Assembly: GCF_002234675.1 (NCBI RefSeq)
Contig: NC_019864.2
Location: 10,440,129 to 10,504,128, forward strand
DNA from: Oryzias latipes
Lineage: Eukaryota; Chordata; Actinopteri; Beloniformes; Adrianichthyidae
Reading direction: 5' to 3'
Length of the DNA: 64,000 nt
This document shows, piece by piece, positions 1 through 12,560 of this stretch. The notes under the pieces were generated by a model. That model was given only the letters and a program-made list of their open reading frames with translations. It did no database searches and was not told the DNA's origin. The position numbers and the translations under genes were made by a program. Numbering within the stretch: position 1 is the first letter of the stretch; every line of letters starts with the position of its first letter.

Positions 1-600
1 CGATGAGCCGAGCGAACATGCAATTTCATTCCCTGACATTAGATGGCGCTTAATATAAAACAGAAATACTCCTGTACACAAGGTGGCGCTGCACAACTTT
101 ACGCTTCTTACAGTCGCTTTTCCCTCAGAAGAAGAGATCGCAAGTATTTACACGCTTGTCAGAGTCATACAAAGAAAACATGAATATTTCAAGCACCAGT
201 TGCTCCAACTGGTGCTTGGTTCGGGGATATTTTAGAATGTCCGTCATTATTTCTTCGCGGCTGTGTAGATGCAACTCGGCGTCTATCTTCTTCGCTGGTA
301 TGTGTGCTCAGAAAGGCAGTTTTGTGTTTGAGCGTCCCCAAGTTGTGTTTTACTGTAACTTCAGAAGCTCCAGACACGTGTGCAAAAGCGGCATTCTCAT
401 TGGTCGAATAGATTTCGACGTGACGCGTCAAAAAAAAAAAACGAACCCGAGGCGTTTTTTTTTTGACGCTTTGACGCGTGGCTTTTTTTCGCGTCGGTGT
501 GCACACTCTCATTGGTGCCCTTTGTTTAGTCACGAGGCGTTAAACGTCGGCGAAAATCGCACGCGAAATTTGTCCCGGTGTGTCGGGCCTTAAGTTTAAA
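1..600. repeat. Probable end of a DNA transposon with strong hairpins
   Basis: This stretch has unusual base composition for the window, with repeated gacgcgt words. It contains a 13-bp perfect hairpin (190-202 with 206-218, loop ctc) and a 15-bp perfect hairpin (425-439 with 455-469) formed by an A run and a T run bounded by gcgtc/gacgc. It ends in cggtgtgtcgggccttaag, which resembles a terminal repeat, and the rest of the window past 600 has ordinary AT-rich composition. The partner end would lie left of the window. Open frames here on both strands have low-complexity K/R/F stretches and no recognisable domain. Family not identified. Confidence 0.45.
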
Positions 601-3600
601 CCATAAATAATAATTACCGCTTGAGACAAAAAAAACCCCAAAGTGTTAAAATCTGAGTTTAAACTTGAGTTGTTCTCAACACAAACAGAACATTTGTTTG
701 TGTAGTGGTTTGCTGCTGCCTCCTCATTTTAAATGGATCTTCAGCCGGACCCCACATGACCGCCTTCCTTAATTTAACCCCAACATCTACAAGGAGGCAT
801 GGCCGCTGCACCACAGGTCAAAACAATTCAAAGACGTTGGTTTTAGGTTTTCAAGTCTTATGGTTGAGCATCCCGTCAGTGAGATTACCAGCACCTGCCC
901 CCACTTTGCGTCTCCCAGCAAAGCATCACAGCTAAGTCTGTCTCCATAGCAACCAGTTGAGTTTGTCGGAGTCTTTTGCCTCGGGGAGGAAGAACCCATG
1001 AATTGAATCTAATGTGATACGCTGCATGCAGCATCCTCGTATAATGCATTTAAACCTCAGCTGGCAAACAGGAAAAAGAATAAATCTCTGTTTTGAAGGT
1101 TCCTCCTCTTCACATAACGCTGCCACTCTGCACTAAAGCCTCTGACTCCTCTGGGACTGACCGGAAGTGTTGGATCCCACCTGTGAGCTGGAGCTTTAGG
1201 TTTTTTTTTTTTTTGTGTGTGGACATTTTTAGGATCAGATCATATCCCTGTGACCTCATTTTTCTGTAATATTTATACTGTATAACATGTGCAGGAACTG
1301 AATTACTTAGTTTTTCAATTGTATGGAAATGCATTACAACTGACTGCATTTTAGTTATGAAAAAAGATACTAGACATGTTTGGGAAATGGTCATAAAGAA
1401 TAACTCGCCTTCTTAATCACCAGGTTTGCCCTCAATTGCAAATATTTTTCGTGGATGAGCAACCTGACATGTAAAACCCCTTTACCCTCATAAAACCTTG
1501 GAAAGGTGCTCATACTTGTTAGACAGTGTGTAAAGCCAAACTAACGTAACAAAATAACTAGTTACATTTCAGTTTAAAACTGAGATGTTTCTTTAAACAA
1601 AAATATGTAATAAATTAAAAATATATTTATTTTACTATTTTAAAATATGCTTTTATACAGCAGTTTAGATATGAACACAAATCAGTGCAACTATAAGGGG
1701 TTTTGGGTTATAGTTGCCTTTTGACAGCCGTGTGAGTAATGCTTTTTGATATTAATACCTCGATTAAAATCAATAGATGTTATCAGTGTATTTGCAGCTA
1801 TATTTCTCAGCAAAAGAAGACTTTTGGGTGGGAGAAAACCCCAACAGAACCGTTTCTTTCAGATCATTATCCACTCTGCAGGAGACAACTCTTCATAACA
1901 GAGAAAAAAAGTTTTTTTTCATAACCGAGGTAATCTGAGCTCTTGATCTGACTTTTTTCTGTTTAAACTAAACAACAGCTTAGACAAAAATAAAACACAC
2001 CACCCTTTACATGGTTCCCTGTAGCCGTGATGCGTGACTATTGAGCCGTTGCAGGGCCCGCTTAGAGCGTAAAATTACTGGAGGAGGAGTTACAGACTGT
2101 TAATAGGAGTGTGGTCATGTGACCTAGGGGCCCCGCTGAAACTAGTTTTGTTAGTTGTTCCATTTTTAGTGAGTTGTATGATGTCATCAAATCCTTTCAA
2201 TATTTGGAAAAAGTAAATCTGGCAGATTTTAAAGCAGATTTGAAAAATCAGGATTTAAAAGTCATCCATCGATCAAAACACCACAACCCCTTTATGTAAA
2301 ATGTAGAACTCAGACGTAAACTCAAAATATGGTTACAGTTGTCATAAATATTACTTTTTCCATGGAGATGACGACGGTTTTTTATTTAAAAAAAAAAAAC
2401 TGGAACTATAGAGTAGAAAAACACAGCCTTACTTGGTCAACACCTGATCTGGAACTAGTTACTTTCTTTTTAAAAAAAACTTCAATCTAGTTATCAAAGG
2501 CTTACCGCAATGGTTAAAAAATGGATATATATATAAATATATAAAATCAACATTAATCCTGTCACCAGTGTTTGAATGTGTGTTTGCCTGGGTGACTGGG
2601 TCTGTGACTGTAAAGCGCTTTGGGCCTTGTAGGAAGAAAACTATATAAGTATACGCCATTTACTGTTTATCTGTGAAAGTCATTTAAAATGAGACAGAAG
2701 AGGCAAAAAAACACAGAAAGGCACTGGTCATAAAAAGTCAAATGAAAGATTAAGGTTTCATATAAAAACTCTGACGCTGAAGCTAAATTGCCACCCTGTG
2801 ACTTCAGTTTGAAGCATTTTAAGCACATCAAGGGAAACCCGGCTCACGTCTCTGACACCAGCAGTCCTCTGTTGTAATCATATTTACAGCTGTTTCCTCA
2901 TGACAGCAGATTATTATTTTTAGGAACCTCATGACACAAACACGGGCGTGGCCCTTAAACTGACAGATAACACTCAGTTTTGAAACAAATTTGAACGAGC
3001 ATGTTTGTTCTTTTCTGTAAAGAAAAAGTTTGTGTTTTTCTTTCCTTCCTCTAAATCTCTGTAACAGTAATATTTTTCTCTAAAAATTCCATGTTGGGTG
3101 AATGTGAGGAGGGGCTTTTTGCATAAATCAGTTCCCGATTTTACTGACTGGCAGAGTAATCCATTCCCCTTCTACTCTTGTATGATGACCCTAGTATTTC
3201 TTTAGATGGCTGATTTTTATATTTGATTGAGAAATGTTCTTTTAAAGCAATTTCAAACACATGACTTTGCATGAAACTAACTAAGTGAGGCTTGTCAAAG
3301 AGTTTTAGAACATCTAAAGTTCTGGCTAGACTTTGACAAAACGTGAATTTGGCATAAATATGGTATTTGAGGCACGGTTTTTTGTGAACCGCTGTACGTA
3401 AAAGTCTAATATGGCCAACTCAGGGTAGTTAATGAACCTGAGGTGACTGGTGTGACTTAACTAAGTGGAAAAGATTCTCACATTTTAAGTTTTATAGTTA
3501 TAGTGAGCATTCTTAGGTCATAAATGGTCAGTTTGACACTTTAAAAAACCCACTGGGGACACAATATTGAGCACTCAGTGTTTTTGCAAAACCACATATA

Positions 3601-4824
3601 AATTGAGGAGAAACTATGACAAAAATGTTATTTTAAGATAAAGAAAAACCTTCACTGCTAAAGTTTTAGGAATGAAACATTTCAGGAACCGGGAAAGAAG
3701 TGTGTATTGGACCATGAGTCACTTCTCAACTCTGCAGTTTCAGCAAAACTGGTGAGTTTCTTTCACATGAAGCTGCAGAGGAAGCCTGCATACCCGACTG
3801 CAGAAAAGTCAATACGTAACCATTATCATTCAGAGATAACCAAAAAAGCCTTTCAAGCCTCATTAGATGCTGATTTTTATCAGTCATATAACTATTCCTC
3901 TGCAGAATCATGGGGGCTGCTTTGCCACAACTTCTCTGTGGAACAGCGTGACATTTTATTGTGAAAGTCCCTGTTAGTGACAACGTTTCTTCCTGTCTGT
4001 GACATCTCAGTGTATCCAGCACCTTGGGGGGAGATGAAAACACAGAGCAGACTATGACAAGCCATTTATTCTTCCAAACGTAGGCATTTTGAAGTATGTT
4101 GTTATTAAAAAGCATAAACTCAAACACTGTAGTGGTTCGTTTGTCTCTAAACTTATTTAAATAAAAACGCCAGGATGATTACTTTTCAGTTTTTAAATGT
4201 TTTAAGGATCTGGGACGGTGACGTAATCCTGTATTCAATTTTCTTCATCCCACTGATGAGATAAGTGTCCCAGGGTTGCATTTATATCAGACTTTTCCAG
4301 GAAACCATTGTCTGTAACACAAAACGCCTGTTCTGTCTGGCTTTACTTAATGCATTTGATTACATACAAGATGTTTCTTATTTATCACCACTTGCTCATT
4401 TTAAACTCGTATTTTCCTTAATGATTTTCTAAAATCCAGTGCAGATTTACTGGCATTAAAGTGTCCTGTGAGTTGCTGAATGAAAGCTTAGGGATCAGAG
4501 AATCGGCCCCCTCCCCTTCATCAACAGCTTCAGAGAGGAGCTTTCATCCAACTTGAGCTTCTCCTAATACCTGCTCAGACGTGGAGATGATACCAAGTGA
4601 AAGACAAAATAATATATATTTTATATTAAAGGGTATGTTTTAAATCATGTGTTGAACTCAAGGCCTCAACTCTGACTCAAAACCTCAAAGTTTACCCAAA
4701 CCACTCAGTTATTGAAAGGACCTCCTGCGTCTACAAAATAAAAGCCTCAAAATGTTTCTTTACGATTTCATAAAGACAATAACAGCTTCATAAGCCCGAT
4801 GATGAAGCAAAGGCGGGGCTTTAC
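601..4824. other. crabp1 intron 2 (part), no further exon seen
   Basis: AT-rich non-coding sequence between the possible transposon end at the left edge and crabp1 exon 2. It holds a LINE/SINE-like 3' tail at 2555-2668. Short open frames show no recognisable protein. I looked for crabp1 exons 3 and 4 on the minus strand and saw none. Confidence 0.6.
2555..2668 (+). repeat. Retroposon 3' tail (L2/SINE-like)
   Basis: Contains the widespread fish retroposon tail words gtaaagcgctttgggcc and ctatataagtatacgccat followed by ttac. A fragment of the same tail occurs in reverse at 11413-11449 (taaatggcatatacttatata). The body of the element is missing, as expected for 5'-truncated copies. Confidence 0.6.
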
Positions 4825-7800
4825 CTTGCACTTCCGCCCGTCCACCGTCTCCTCATCAAACTCCTCCCCAATGTGAAAGTTGATCTCGGTGGTGCGCACA
4901 CTGGTGGACGTTTTGATGTAGAACTGATCTCCATCCTGACGGATCTCCACCTGAGGGTTGGAGGCTGCAGCCACGGCGACCTTCCTTAGCATGGCGTTCA
5001 CCCCTGAACACACACGACACAGAGCTTGTGAGTCGGGTGGAGGGGGGCTCGTGTCATTATTGTAACATGAGCTATTTTAAATACATAAAGTATGATTGGG
5101 GGGGGGGTTGAATATGTTTGGGAGGATGAATGCTTCTGTGATGCCCAGTGATATTCTCTTGTTTTTCTTTTGTTTTGTTTTTCACCAGTGTGACCCTTAA
5201 AATAGATGTCCTTTGTAGCCACTCATCTGTAATACAAAAATAACTATTTTTGCATCTTTTTTTTTAACTTACATTAAAAAACATAAAGCCCCAGAAGCTG
5301 ACATCACCTCTCACGCCATATTCCATCAGCTCAGGACCGCTGATATGGCGAGACTTGCCGGCTGCATGTTTCCCCACACTGCAAAAACCTCAATCTTAAG
5401 AAAGTAAAATGACTTTTTTCAAGAAAAATTGTCCAATTTTCTGCCTCGCACGAAAAATGATCTCATCAAGAAAGTTTTTCATTTTTAAAATAATCTTAGT
5501 TTAAGAAAACGTGTAAAAAAAAAATCTTAAAATAAGTATAAATATGTACAGTATTTTACCCCATTGACAGATATTATTTTGTGCCTATTTAAAGATTTTT
5601 TTCACATTTGAAGAAGCTATTTTTGCATCGATGTTTGCGCTTCAACAACAATTTTTTGTTTTTACCACGACTGCTCGAAATCTGTTTGTCTCAGACTAAA
5701 AACTTTTCCTTGGCTCTGACAGATCCCCAACTATTTATCAAAACTGATGGTGGAGTTTGGAGGTCAGTCTTGGGGACTGCTAAGTCGTGTCCGAAGGGAA
5801 AAGATCCAAACTCTGGAGGATGTCAGAGTGGGTTAGTGCTGCCTCTCTTCTTTGTCTGATGGCTGCAAGAGCGGCAATCCTGTCAAAGGGACAACCCAGG
5901 CTTATGACAACTGTCAGACACGCACGCTCTGACTCTACGAGGGGCATTTGGCCTCATGTCCTACCAAATCCTGGATCTTTGATTTTGATTTTTTCAGATT
6001 GTGCCTTTTCTTTTAACATCCTTAATGACTTTTGGGGGTAAATGAATCCACCCTAAATGGACAGAGGTCTAGTCTGGTTAATACCCAGGAATTAAAAAAG
6101 TATTACTGTGACAGCCCTTTGGACCCTACCCTTGATCCTGGAGGTCACGCTATGTGTTTTCACAGCATTAATTATGCATGGTCCTCACTGAACCGTGAAA
6201 ATCTGCCCTAACATCCAAGGAAACGATGAAATATCGATGCACCTTAAGAAATGCAGGATGAACAACCTCTCCGGGGGTCCCAGAGAGTCATCTGGGTCAG
6301 CAAAGGTGCATAATGAGAAACTCATTATTAGCTACACGGCAAACTATTTGATTCTTGCGAAGATTTAAAACCTTATTTTAGAGATTTAGGATATTATTAT
6401 TATTTTAAATGAACTTTGCTCCAAACCTTTCCAAGCTTTTCTCAAAATTAGCAGATTTTTTTTCTTTAAGAGCTACACTCTAGAAATAAGAATATTGGCA
6501 TTAAAATGAGTCAAAATCCTTTTTTTCCGTCTTGACACAAGAAAAATTTGATTTAAGACTCAAAAAAACTGAAACTGCTCTGTAATTTATGGTTCAATTT
6601 TAAGAAAGTTATTTTAATGTTATATGTTTTAAAGTTCATTAACTGTTGGTCTGGCATTAATTGTCATTATGTAGGAAACAAAAATGTACATTTATGTTCT
6701 AAAAATAAGTGTTTGAATAAGTGATCTATTAGGATGGATCAACTTGTACTAAGATCGTGTTATCATTTTGTTCACATTTTGTTCTAAAATTAGTCAATTA
6801 GGTACATTAAAGCTCAGAAATACAAACAATTTGCTTAGAACTAGCAAAAAAAACAGTTATTATTGGAATGTATAACATTGAATTTTTATTATTTCTATCT
6901 AACAGCGTTTTTATTTAAATTTTTGCTTTTTGAATGTTTGTGTGATTGAGATAACTTCTTGTTAGGTAAAAATGACAGTCTTCATGGACTGATTATTTTA
7001 CTATTTTCTAGTGAGTTTCTTCTAATATTACTGCTTCTTTCCTTTTTTTGGGCCACCTCTTCTTGCAGTGTTGCTTTGCAGCACTGGAACTTGCAACAAC
7101 CATGCAATCCTTAGCAATATCAGCTGTCAGACTTTGAGAAGCAGTCCCTGTGAATTGTGCACACACACACACACACGCACACACACACACACACAGATGT
7201 GTCTCTGTCTTCTCTGTCTGGTTCTGCGGGGGAACGTCCAACTCATCAGATTATTAGAAAGACGTAGATGGAACACAGCGGCTCTGCAGCATTGGAATCC
7301 ACATTGAGTGCTCTGTCAGCCTCTGGCGCTAACAGGTGATCTGTTGGAGCAGATGTGGCGATGGGTGAGGCTCTGAACCCAGTTACCCGAGTCAGAGGAG
7401 CTCCTGCCTGAAGAACTTCAAAAATCAAACAGAAAATGGGCTGGAAAGCCTCTGAATAGTTGGGACATACAACTTTTTCTATGGTTTTTAAATCAATTAA
7501 AAGTATTTGCTGCTTTCAAGGACTTTGGCGAAAGGAGCGGGTGTTGGGCCCCAGCAGAGCTTCTCAGCAGGACCTCTCTGAACACGTTCTACACAAAGTG
7601 TTCTGCAGAGCCCCAGGGTCTCACCATCGGCGTGACGAAACGCTGTGGCACAAATGAATGACCCAGTTAAACCGCTCTCAATCTAAAGCATCAGTAAAGA
7701 AGAAAAAATAATTAATGCATGGCCTATTTAAATGCTCAATAACACTGCCCCCCCCCCCCCCCGGTCCCCTCTTCTCTTTATAAAACAATGGCACGTCTGT

Positions 7801-7845
7801 TTTAGGCAGGAATTCAGCATCCATAGTTTCATGTCTCCTGTAATG

Positions 7846-7876
<31 letters not shown>

Positions 7877-8107
7877 ACCTCCTCAGCAGCATCTCCTGCC
7901 TCCTGTTTCCCGGACGCTGCTGTGGAACAATATGATGTTGTGGGAAGTGATGATGGCATTCCAGAGCACAAGAAACGCTTTCTCCTGAGAGCGCATGATG
8001 GATGTGTCACGCAGAAAACAAGCAGGAGAGGGCTTACCGAGGGCTTTGAGTAGTTCATCAAAATTCTCACTCTTCCGCATCTTCCAGTTGCCGGCAAAGT
8101 TAGGCAT
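4825..8107 (-). CDS. crabp1: Cellular retinoic acid-binding protein 1, exons 1-2 (partial gene)
   Basis: Cytosolic carrier of the intracellular lipid-binding protein family that binds all-trans retinoic acid and moderates its delivery and breakdown. Exon 1 is 8038-8107 and begins [20 protein letters not shown], the family start. Exon 2 is 5003-4825, 179 nt as in other CRABP genes, and encodes [20 protein letters not shown] followed by [12 protein letters not shown] and [10 protein letters not shown]. Junctions are G|gtaagc at 8037 and cag|GGGTGA at 5004, and exon 2 ends AAG|gtaaag at 4824. Intron 1 is about 3 kb. The two exons encode about 83 of the usual ~137 residues. I found no match to exon 3 (expected words like TYWTREL) or exon 4 (RIYVRE) between 1 and 4824, so the gene most likely runs off the left edge with intron 2 longer than 4.8 kb. 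It is divergent from wdr61. Teleosts have a and b copies; I cannot say which this is. Confidence 0.95.
5378..6600. repeat. AT-rich transposon-like block in crabp1 intron 1
   Basis: Begins cactgcaaaaacctcaatct and is full of repeated aagaaa/tcttaa words, with a similar block in the reverse sense near 6450-6600 (aaaactgaaactg, gacacaagaaaaattt). A related stretch lies at 8450-8690. The core at 5750-6350 is of different composition and has no recognisable protein. Probably a non-autonomous hAT-type element; boundaries are approximate. Confidence 0.4.
7160..7195. repeat. CA microsatellite in crabp1 intron 1
   Basis: About 18 CA units with one CG interruption. Simple repeat; no other feature seen in it. 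Confidence 0.95.
7748..7879. repeat. Two poly-C tracts and a CA repeat in crabp1 intron 1
   Basis: Runs of C at 7748-7762 (15) and 7846-7862 (17), the second continuing into a CA repeat to about 7879. The crabp1 transcript therefore carries two long G runs here. Confidence 0.9.
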
Positions 8108-8367
8108 GTCTGCTCAGGCTGGAGGGGCTGCAAAGGGGACCTGTTCCACGCTCTGATGTGCGTCTCTTCAAGTCTTCCTCCTGCTTTTTCCTCTCTCCTC
8201 CTCCTCCTCTGCTCTGGGATCAGCCTCCCACTAAGCAAGTCTTGAGGTTTTTTTTTCTTTTCTTTTACTTCACACAGATGGAGGCTCTCTTTAACACAAA
8301 CACTCACCGTGCCGCCCGCTCATCAGTACGTCTCAGTGAGCCGGCTGCAGTCTCCAACTGGAGCTCC

Positions 8368-8373
8368 TTTATA
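8368..8373 (-). promoter_or_regulatory. Candidate TATA box of crabp1
   Basis: On the minus strand the sequence reads GCTATAAAGG about 260 bases upstream of the crabp1 start codon. A start of transcription near 8340 would give a 5' UTR of about 230 bases with no upstream splice site needed. This is the only clear TATAAA in a suitable place. Promoter use is inferred, not shown. Confidence 0.5.
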
Positions 8374-8449
8374 GCTTTGACGGGAGGCAGAGGAGGTCCC
8401 TCCCTCTGAGAGCTCAGTCTCCATCCGTCTCCTACCAAAAGGAGAGTTT

Positions 8450-8700
8450 GTCACTGAAAAAAACAGCACCTCTAGAAATAAGTCAAAACTTCCTAAAATA
8501 TGGAAAAAAATGCTTTAAAAAAATCTGCCAGTAGGTAAAGAAAAATAGTCTCAACAAGAACTCATATTTTAAGGAAAAAAAGTCAATTCACCAAGATTAA
8601 TAAGGTTGTTTTACCATTTAAAGCTTTCATAACAAAATTACTTTTCTTGCAAGTAAAAAAGAAGACATTTTTAAACAAGGACTTCTTACTTTAGTTTAGT
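8450..8700. repeat. Relative of the 5378-6600 repeat
   Basis: Starts cactgaaaaaaacagcacct and shares words such as ctctagaaataag and tcaacaagaactca-like motifs with the crabp1 intron 1 repeat. Lies just upstream of the crabp1 candidate promoter. Confidence 0.35.
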
Positions 8701-9485
8701 TTTTGCCCAGATTGGCCAACAAGATTTAATTCATCAATATTGCTTTTATTATTTTTGCAATGTTTAAAGAAGCTTGTATTGCATGTTATTTGTCAATAAT
8801 ATTGACCCAAAAAGATTTCTTTTTTGCTGGGGTAGCAGTCTGAAACTGAGGACAGACACCAAACTTAGATCAATGGAAAGACTTTTTGTACTTTTCCTTT
8901 TATTCCATTTAGTATAAAAATTATAAGATTTTTCTTCTACTTTTATCACAGCTTTTATTCATTGAGTTATGAGGGTGAGTTCTTTCAGAAAAGCTTTCAG
9001 CATCTCAATCAGTCTGAGGTTTGGAGATGTTTTCTCACTCACTCATTTGGTCCAAATTAGAGTTTTTTTTTGTTTTTGTTTTTATGGATTGTCAGTTTTT
9101 TTTGGCTGGAATAATCTGAAATCTGTATGGTCAAATTCCTGTCTCCCTGAGAACAAAAGCTTATTTTTTCTTTTTGCAACTAAATCCTAGTGTGATTCAT
9201 CACAATGTGAATGTGGATCATCTAATGATGCACCCAGCATTCCATGGCATACATGCCAAAGACGGTCAATTAACGCAGTGTAGTAAGAAGCTGAAGGAAG
9301 TCTTAACTTTTAAAGGGCTTGAGGAACTAAGAGGTTTTCTTTTTTCTTTTTGTTTAATATTTTTTACAACAATGTCTTTAAACAGCTGCTGTTTCCAGAT
9401 GCTGTTAAAAAGGTGAACTAATTTTAGTACTAAAAAAAACTATCCTAGTTTCAAAATTCCCTGAAACAAATTATTGCTTCGCAGT

Positions 9486-9967
9486 AATCGAATCGGTTAG
9501 TTCAAAAGGGGTCCAAGTCCACATTTTCTTCAAAATAGAGATATTATATGTTCTATGGTCTTCAAGGGAAAAGCTATCTGATTATGTGCAAAAAAATCCC
9601 AAGTCCATTGTAATGTGTTGACTATGCTTGACATTTAAAATGCATTAGGGCAAAATTCCTGGACTTGGGCCTCTCTTGTATGGGTTTTGCTTTATCCCAT
9701 AGATGGCAGCACTAGTTATCCAATGTGGCAGTGCCCCTGTTTATTTCAAGAACGGCCCAAGTCCAGAGACTTTAGTTTGCTAGTCCTCTGAAATTATAAA
9801 AGTGAAGTACTTCATATTATAGCATTTGTAAGCTATGAACTGGTGCTAAATCTGGGTTAAGTATTAATCATTTGGTATAGTCTCCCTTTAAGCTATGCAA
9901 TTAAAATCATTTCCTGGAAAAACAAACCTCTTGGACTTGGGCCCCTTTTGAACTAACTGATTCAATT
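9486..9967. mobile_element. 482-bp MITE with 35-bp inverted ends
   Basis: Positions 9486-9520 and 9933-9967 are inverted repeats that agree at 32 of 35 positions, each containing gttagttcaaaagggg and ending in ccaagtcc. The word (c/t)ccaagtcc or its complement occurs five times in the element (9512, 9598, 9661, 9756, 9933). There is no long reading frame. A non-autonomous DNA transposon is the simplest reading; the target duplication is not clear, so superfamily is open. Confidence 0.75.
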
Positions 9968-11412
9968 CCACTAAAGGTCCATTGTCTTGTCAGATGACCC
10001 ACTTTTAGTCCAGCTTTACTTGTCAACGTCATAGATTCAAATATGTCTCTAATAAAGCCTCAGATGTTCATGATCTGTGGCTGCAAACTGAACCTAAATC
10101 ATCAGTCGTCCTCGTTGTGCTTGATAAGTCCTTTCCATCTCAGCGTGCCTTCTGGTTGAACACCTTCACTTTCATCTTTTGGGCATTCTACCACAAGCCA
10201 TTTGGTTATTAAAGTGCAACTGCGCAGTGATCATGGTGTCTGAATTGCATTAAAATGCACTGCACTGGATGGTCTTTCCAGGATTTGGTGAAGGAATTCG
10301 GACAGCAGTTGCTTGATTGGACGTTACCTTCTTTTTGTGCAGCAACTTGTGAGCTCAGGTGGGAATTTTTTTAATTGTGGAAGGATTTTTTGAATAAATG
10401 AATCCAGACTTCCTTTTGTTGCAGAATAATGGACTCCAGTTGCTTCTCCATTTCTTTTACTCTGACGGTCACGCATCTGAGCAGCAAGCTGTCAGGTTTC
10501 ACTTTGATCAGAAGACTGCACACCTGCTAATGAATCATTTAAAGCTACTGATTAGCATTTAAATCATGGATCCGAGATTCTGTATGGCGGTAAAATTATT
10601 TAATATTCGGTCCTCTGGCTGAGGGTATGCTTTAGTGACACCTTCATCGTCTTTGAACTCTTCATATAAGCTTTTAATCTCCCTTGTTCCATTTTCATTC
10701 TTTAATGTCGATGTATAGAAACTTCTAGGATTATGCAACATGGATCATGACAAGATTTTGGACTCTGCTGAGCTTTGAAGCAGCTTTTTCATTAAGTGGT
10801 TGGACACCCTGAGATGACAGTAATATAACACAGACTTCAAACACTTCTCACATTTGCAGGCAGACTGAAACAGATCTTCAGCGCTCATCTGAATTTCACA
10901 CTTTTAAGTCACTTTTATGGATCAAAACACATTTTTGAAGCAGGGATTAAAAAGTTTTGAAGCTGTGGGATTTGTCACTTTTATTTTTGCTGACGTAGTG
11001 TGCTAGACAAAAATCCTACAAGGAAGCAAACTGAGAACTTAAGGAGCTAAATGGAAAAAAAAAAAGAAGCATCACAGGAGGAGCTGTGTCCTGCCTTTGT
11101 TGGATGACTTGTGCTGCACCTGGATGACAGAGCAAATTTAAGAGTTGTTTCTATCAAAATCCCCCTTTTTTTCCTGATAGCTGATGAAAAAATTGAAATG
11201 TTTTGATGCAGAACTGTGCCTCAAACAGATGTACAGACCAAGCCAACATGAAATTAGTTTGCCTTGTTTCCGTGTCAGTAGCCATGACATCAGATATTTT
11301 GAATGCAGCACAGTTAATGCCGCAACAGCTCCATTACTCGTCAAATTACATCAGATACAATGATGAGATTAAAAATAGCTGCATGGTACACATGTTTGTG
11401 TGCACTCTGACA

Positions 11413-12560
11413 TAAATGGTAAATGGTAAATGGCATATACTTATATAAGGCAAGGCAAGGCAAGTTTATTTGTATAGCACAATTCGTACACAAAGTAATT
11501 CAAGGTGCTTCACAAAACAGAAAAATGCATTAAAATCACAATACATCATAGAAATAATCAACGTAAAATTTACTTTAAAAGAAAAGAAAAAAAAATAATA
11601 ATTGAAAATTGATTTAAAAATAAAGGAAGGAAAGGAAAGAAAAGTGCAGATAGGACCTCTCAGTCACAGAGCTAAACAGAAATGTTTTAAGTCTAGATTT
11701 GAATATGAACACAGAAGAGGCCTGTCTTACGACTTCAGGGAGGCTGTTCCAGATTTTAGCTGCAGAATATTGAAACGCTGTTTCCCCCTTGTTTAGTTCT
11801 GACTCTGGGTATCAACAGGAGGCCGGCCCCTGAGGTCCTCAGAGTACGAGATGGTTCATATGGCACTAACATGTCAGAGATGTCCTTTGGTGCGTGGCCA
11901 TGGAGAGACTTGTACACAAGCAGAGCTGCTTTGAAGTCTATTCTTTGAGGTACAGGGAGCCAGTGCAGAGACCTGAGCACAGGACTAATGTGATCATACT
12001 TCCTGGTTCTGGTCAGGACTCGAGCAGCAGCATTCTGGATGTACTGAAGCTGTTTTACAGCTCGTTTGGAGAGGCCGGTGAGCAGGCCGTTACAGTAGTC
12101 TAACCTACTGGAGACAAATGCATGAATAAGTATCTCCAGGTCTGGCTTTGACACTATGTTTTTGATTTTGGCAATGTTTTTCAGATGGTAAAATGCCGCT
12201 GATGTTACTGACTTGATATGGCTGTTAAAGTTTAGGTCAGAGTCCATGATTACCCCTAGATTTCTGACTTGATTTGAGGGTTTCAGAGACAGAGAATGAA
12301 GGTAGCTGCTGACACTTTCTCTTTGTTTCTGTGGGCCAAAAATAATAACTTCTGTCTTGTTTGAGTTTAGCTGGAGAAGGTTGTTCTGCATCCACTCACT
12401 GATCTGTTGGAGGCAGTGGCTGAGTGAATCCACCGGCCCATATTCACCTGTTGTCAGTGACACATAGATCTGAGTATCATCTGCATAGTTGTGATAAGAT
12501 ATGTTATTACTGCGTATTAACTGCCCTAGTGGCAGCATGTAGAGGTTGAACAGAAGCGCT
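11413..12560 (-). mobile_element. 5'-truncated L2-like LINE with reverse-transcriptase remnant
   Basis: On the minus strand a frame at 12538-11756 encodes the C-terminal part of a non-LTR reverse transcriptase: the catalytic box YADDTQIY lies near its start, followed by typical words such as NSNKTEVIIFGP, NLGVIMDSDL, HIKSVTSAAFYHLKNIAKI, SSRLDYCNGLL and ISPVLRSLHWLPV. The upstream RT subdomains, and any endonuclease, are absent. The frame ends early (SIFCS, stop at 11756) although related coding words continue beyond it, so the copy is dead. The 3' end carries acaaataaacttgccttgcc with CCTTG repeats. A fragment of another tail abuts it at 11413-11449. Confidence 0.85.

Noticed and set aside
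156-593. 145-codon open frame at the left edge
   Set aside because: Overlaps another frame on the opposite strand, contains homopolymer-derived runs and no domain; explained by the hairpin-rich repeat.
1-4824. crabp1 exons 3 and 4
   Set aside because: Looked for minus-strand sequence able to encode the conserved TYWTREL and RIYVRE regions with splice sites; none found. More likely beyond the left edge.
7678-8307. 209-codon minus-strand frame over crabp1 exon 1
   Set aside because: Made of intron, exon 1 in the wrong frame and UTR; low-complexity G/R/K runs from the poly-C tracts. The real exon is in another frame.
11894-12103. Plus-strand frame over the LINE
   Set aside because: Shadow of the reverse-transcriptase frame on the minus strand.
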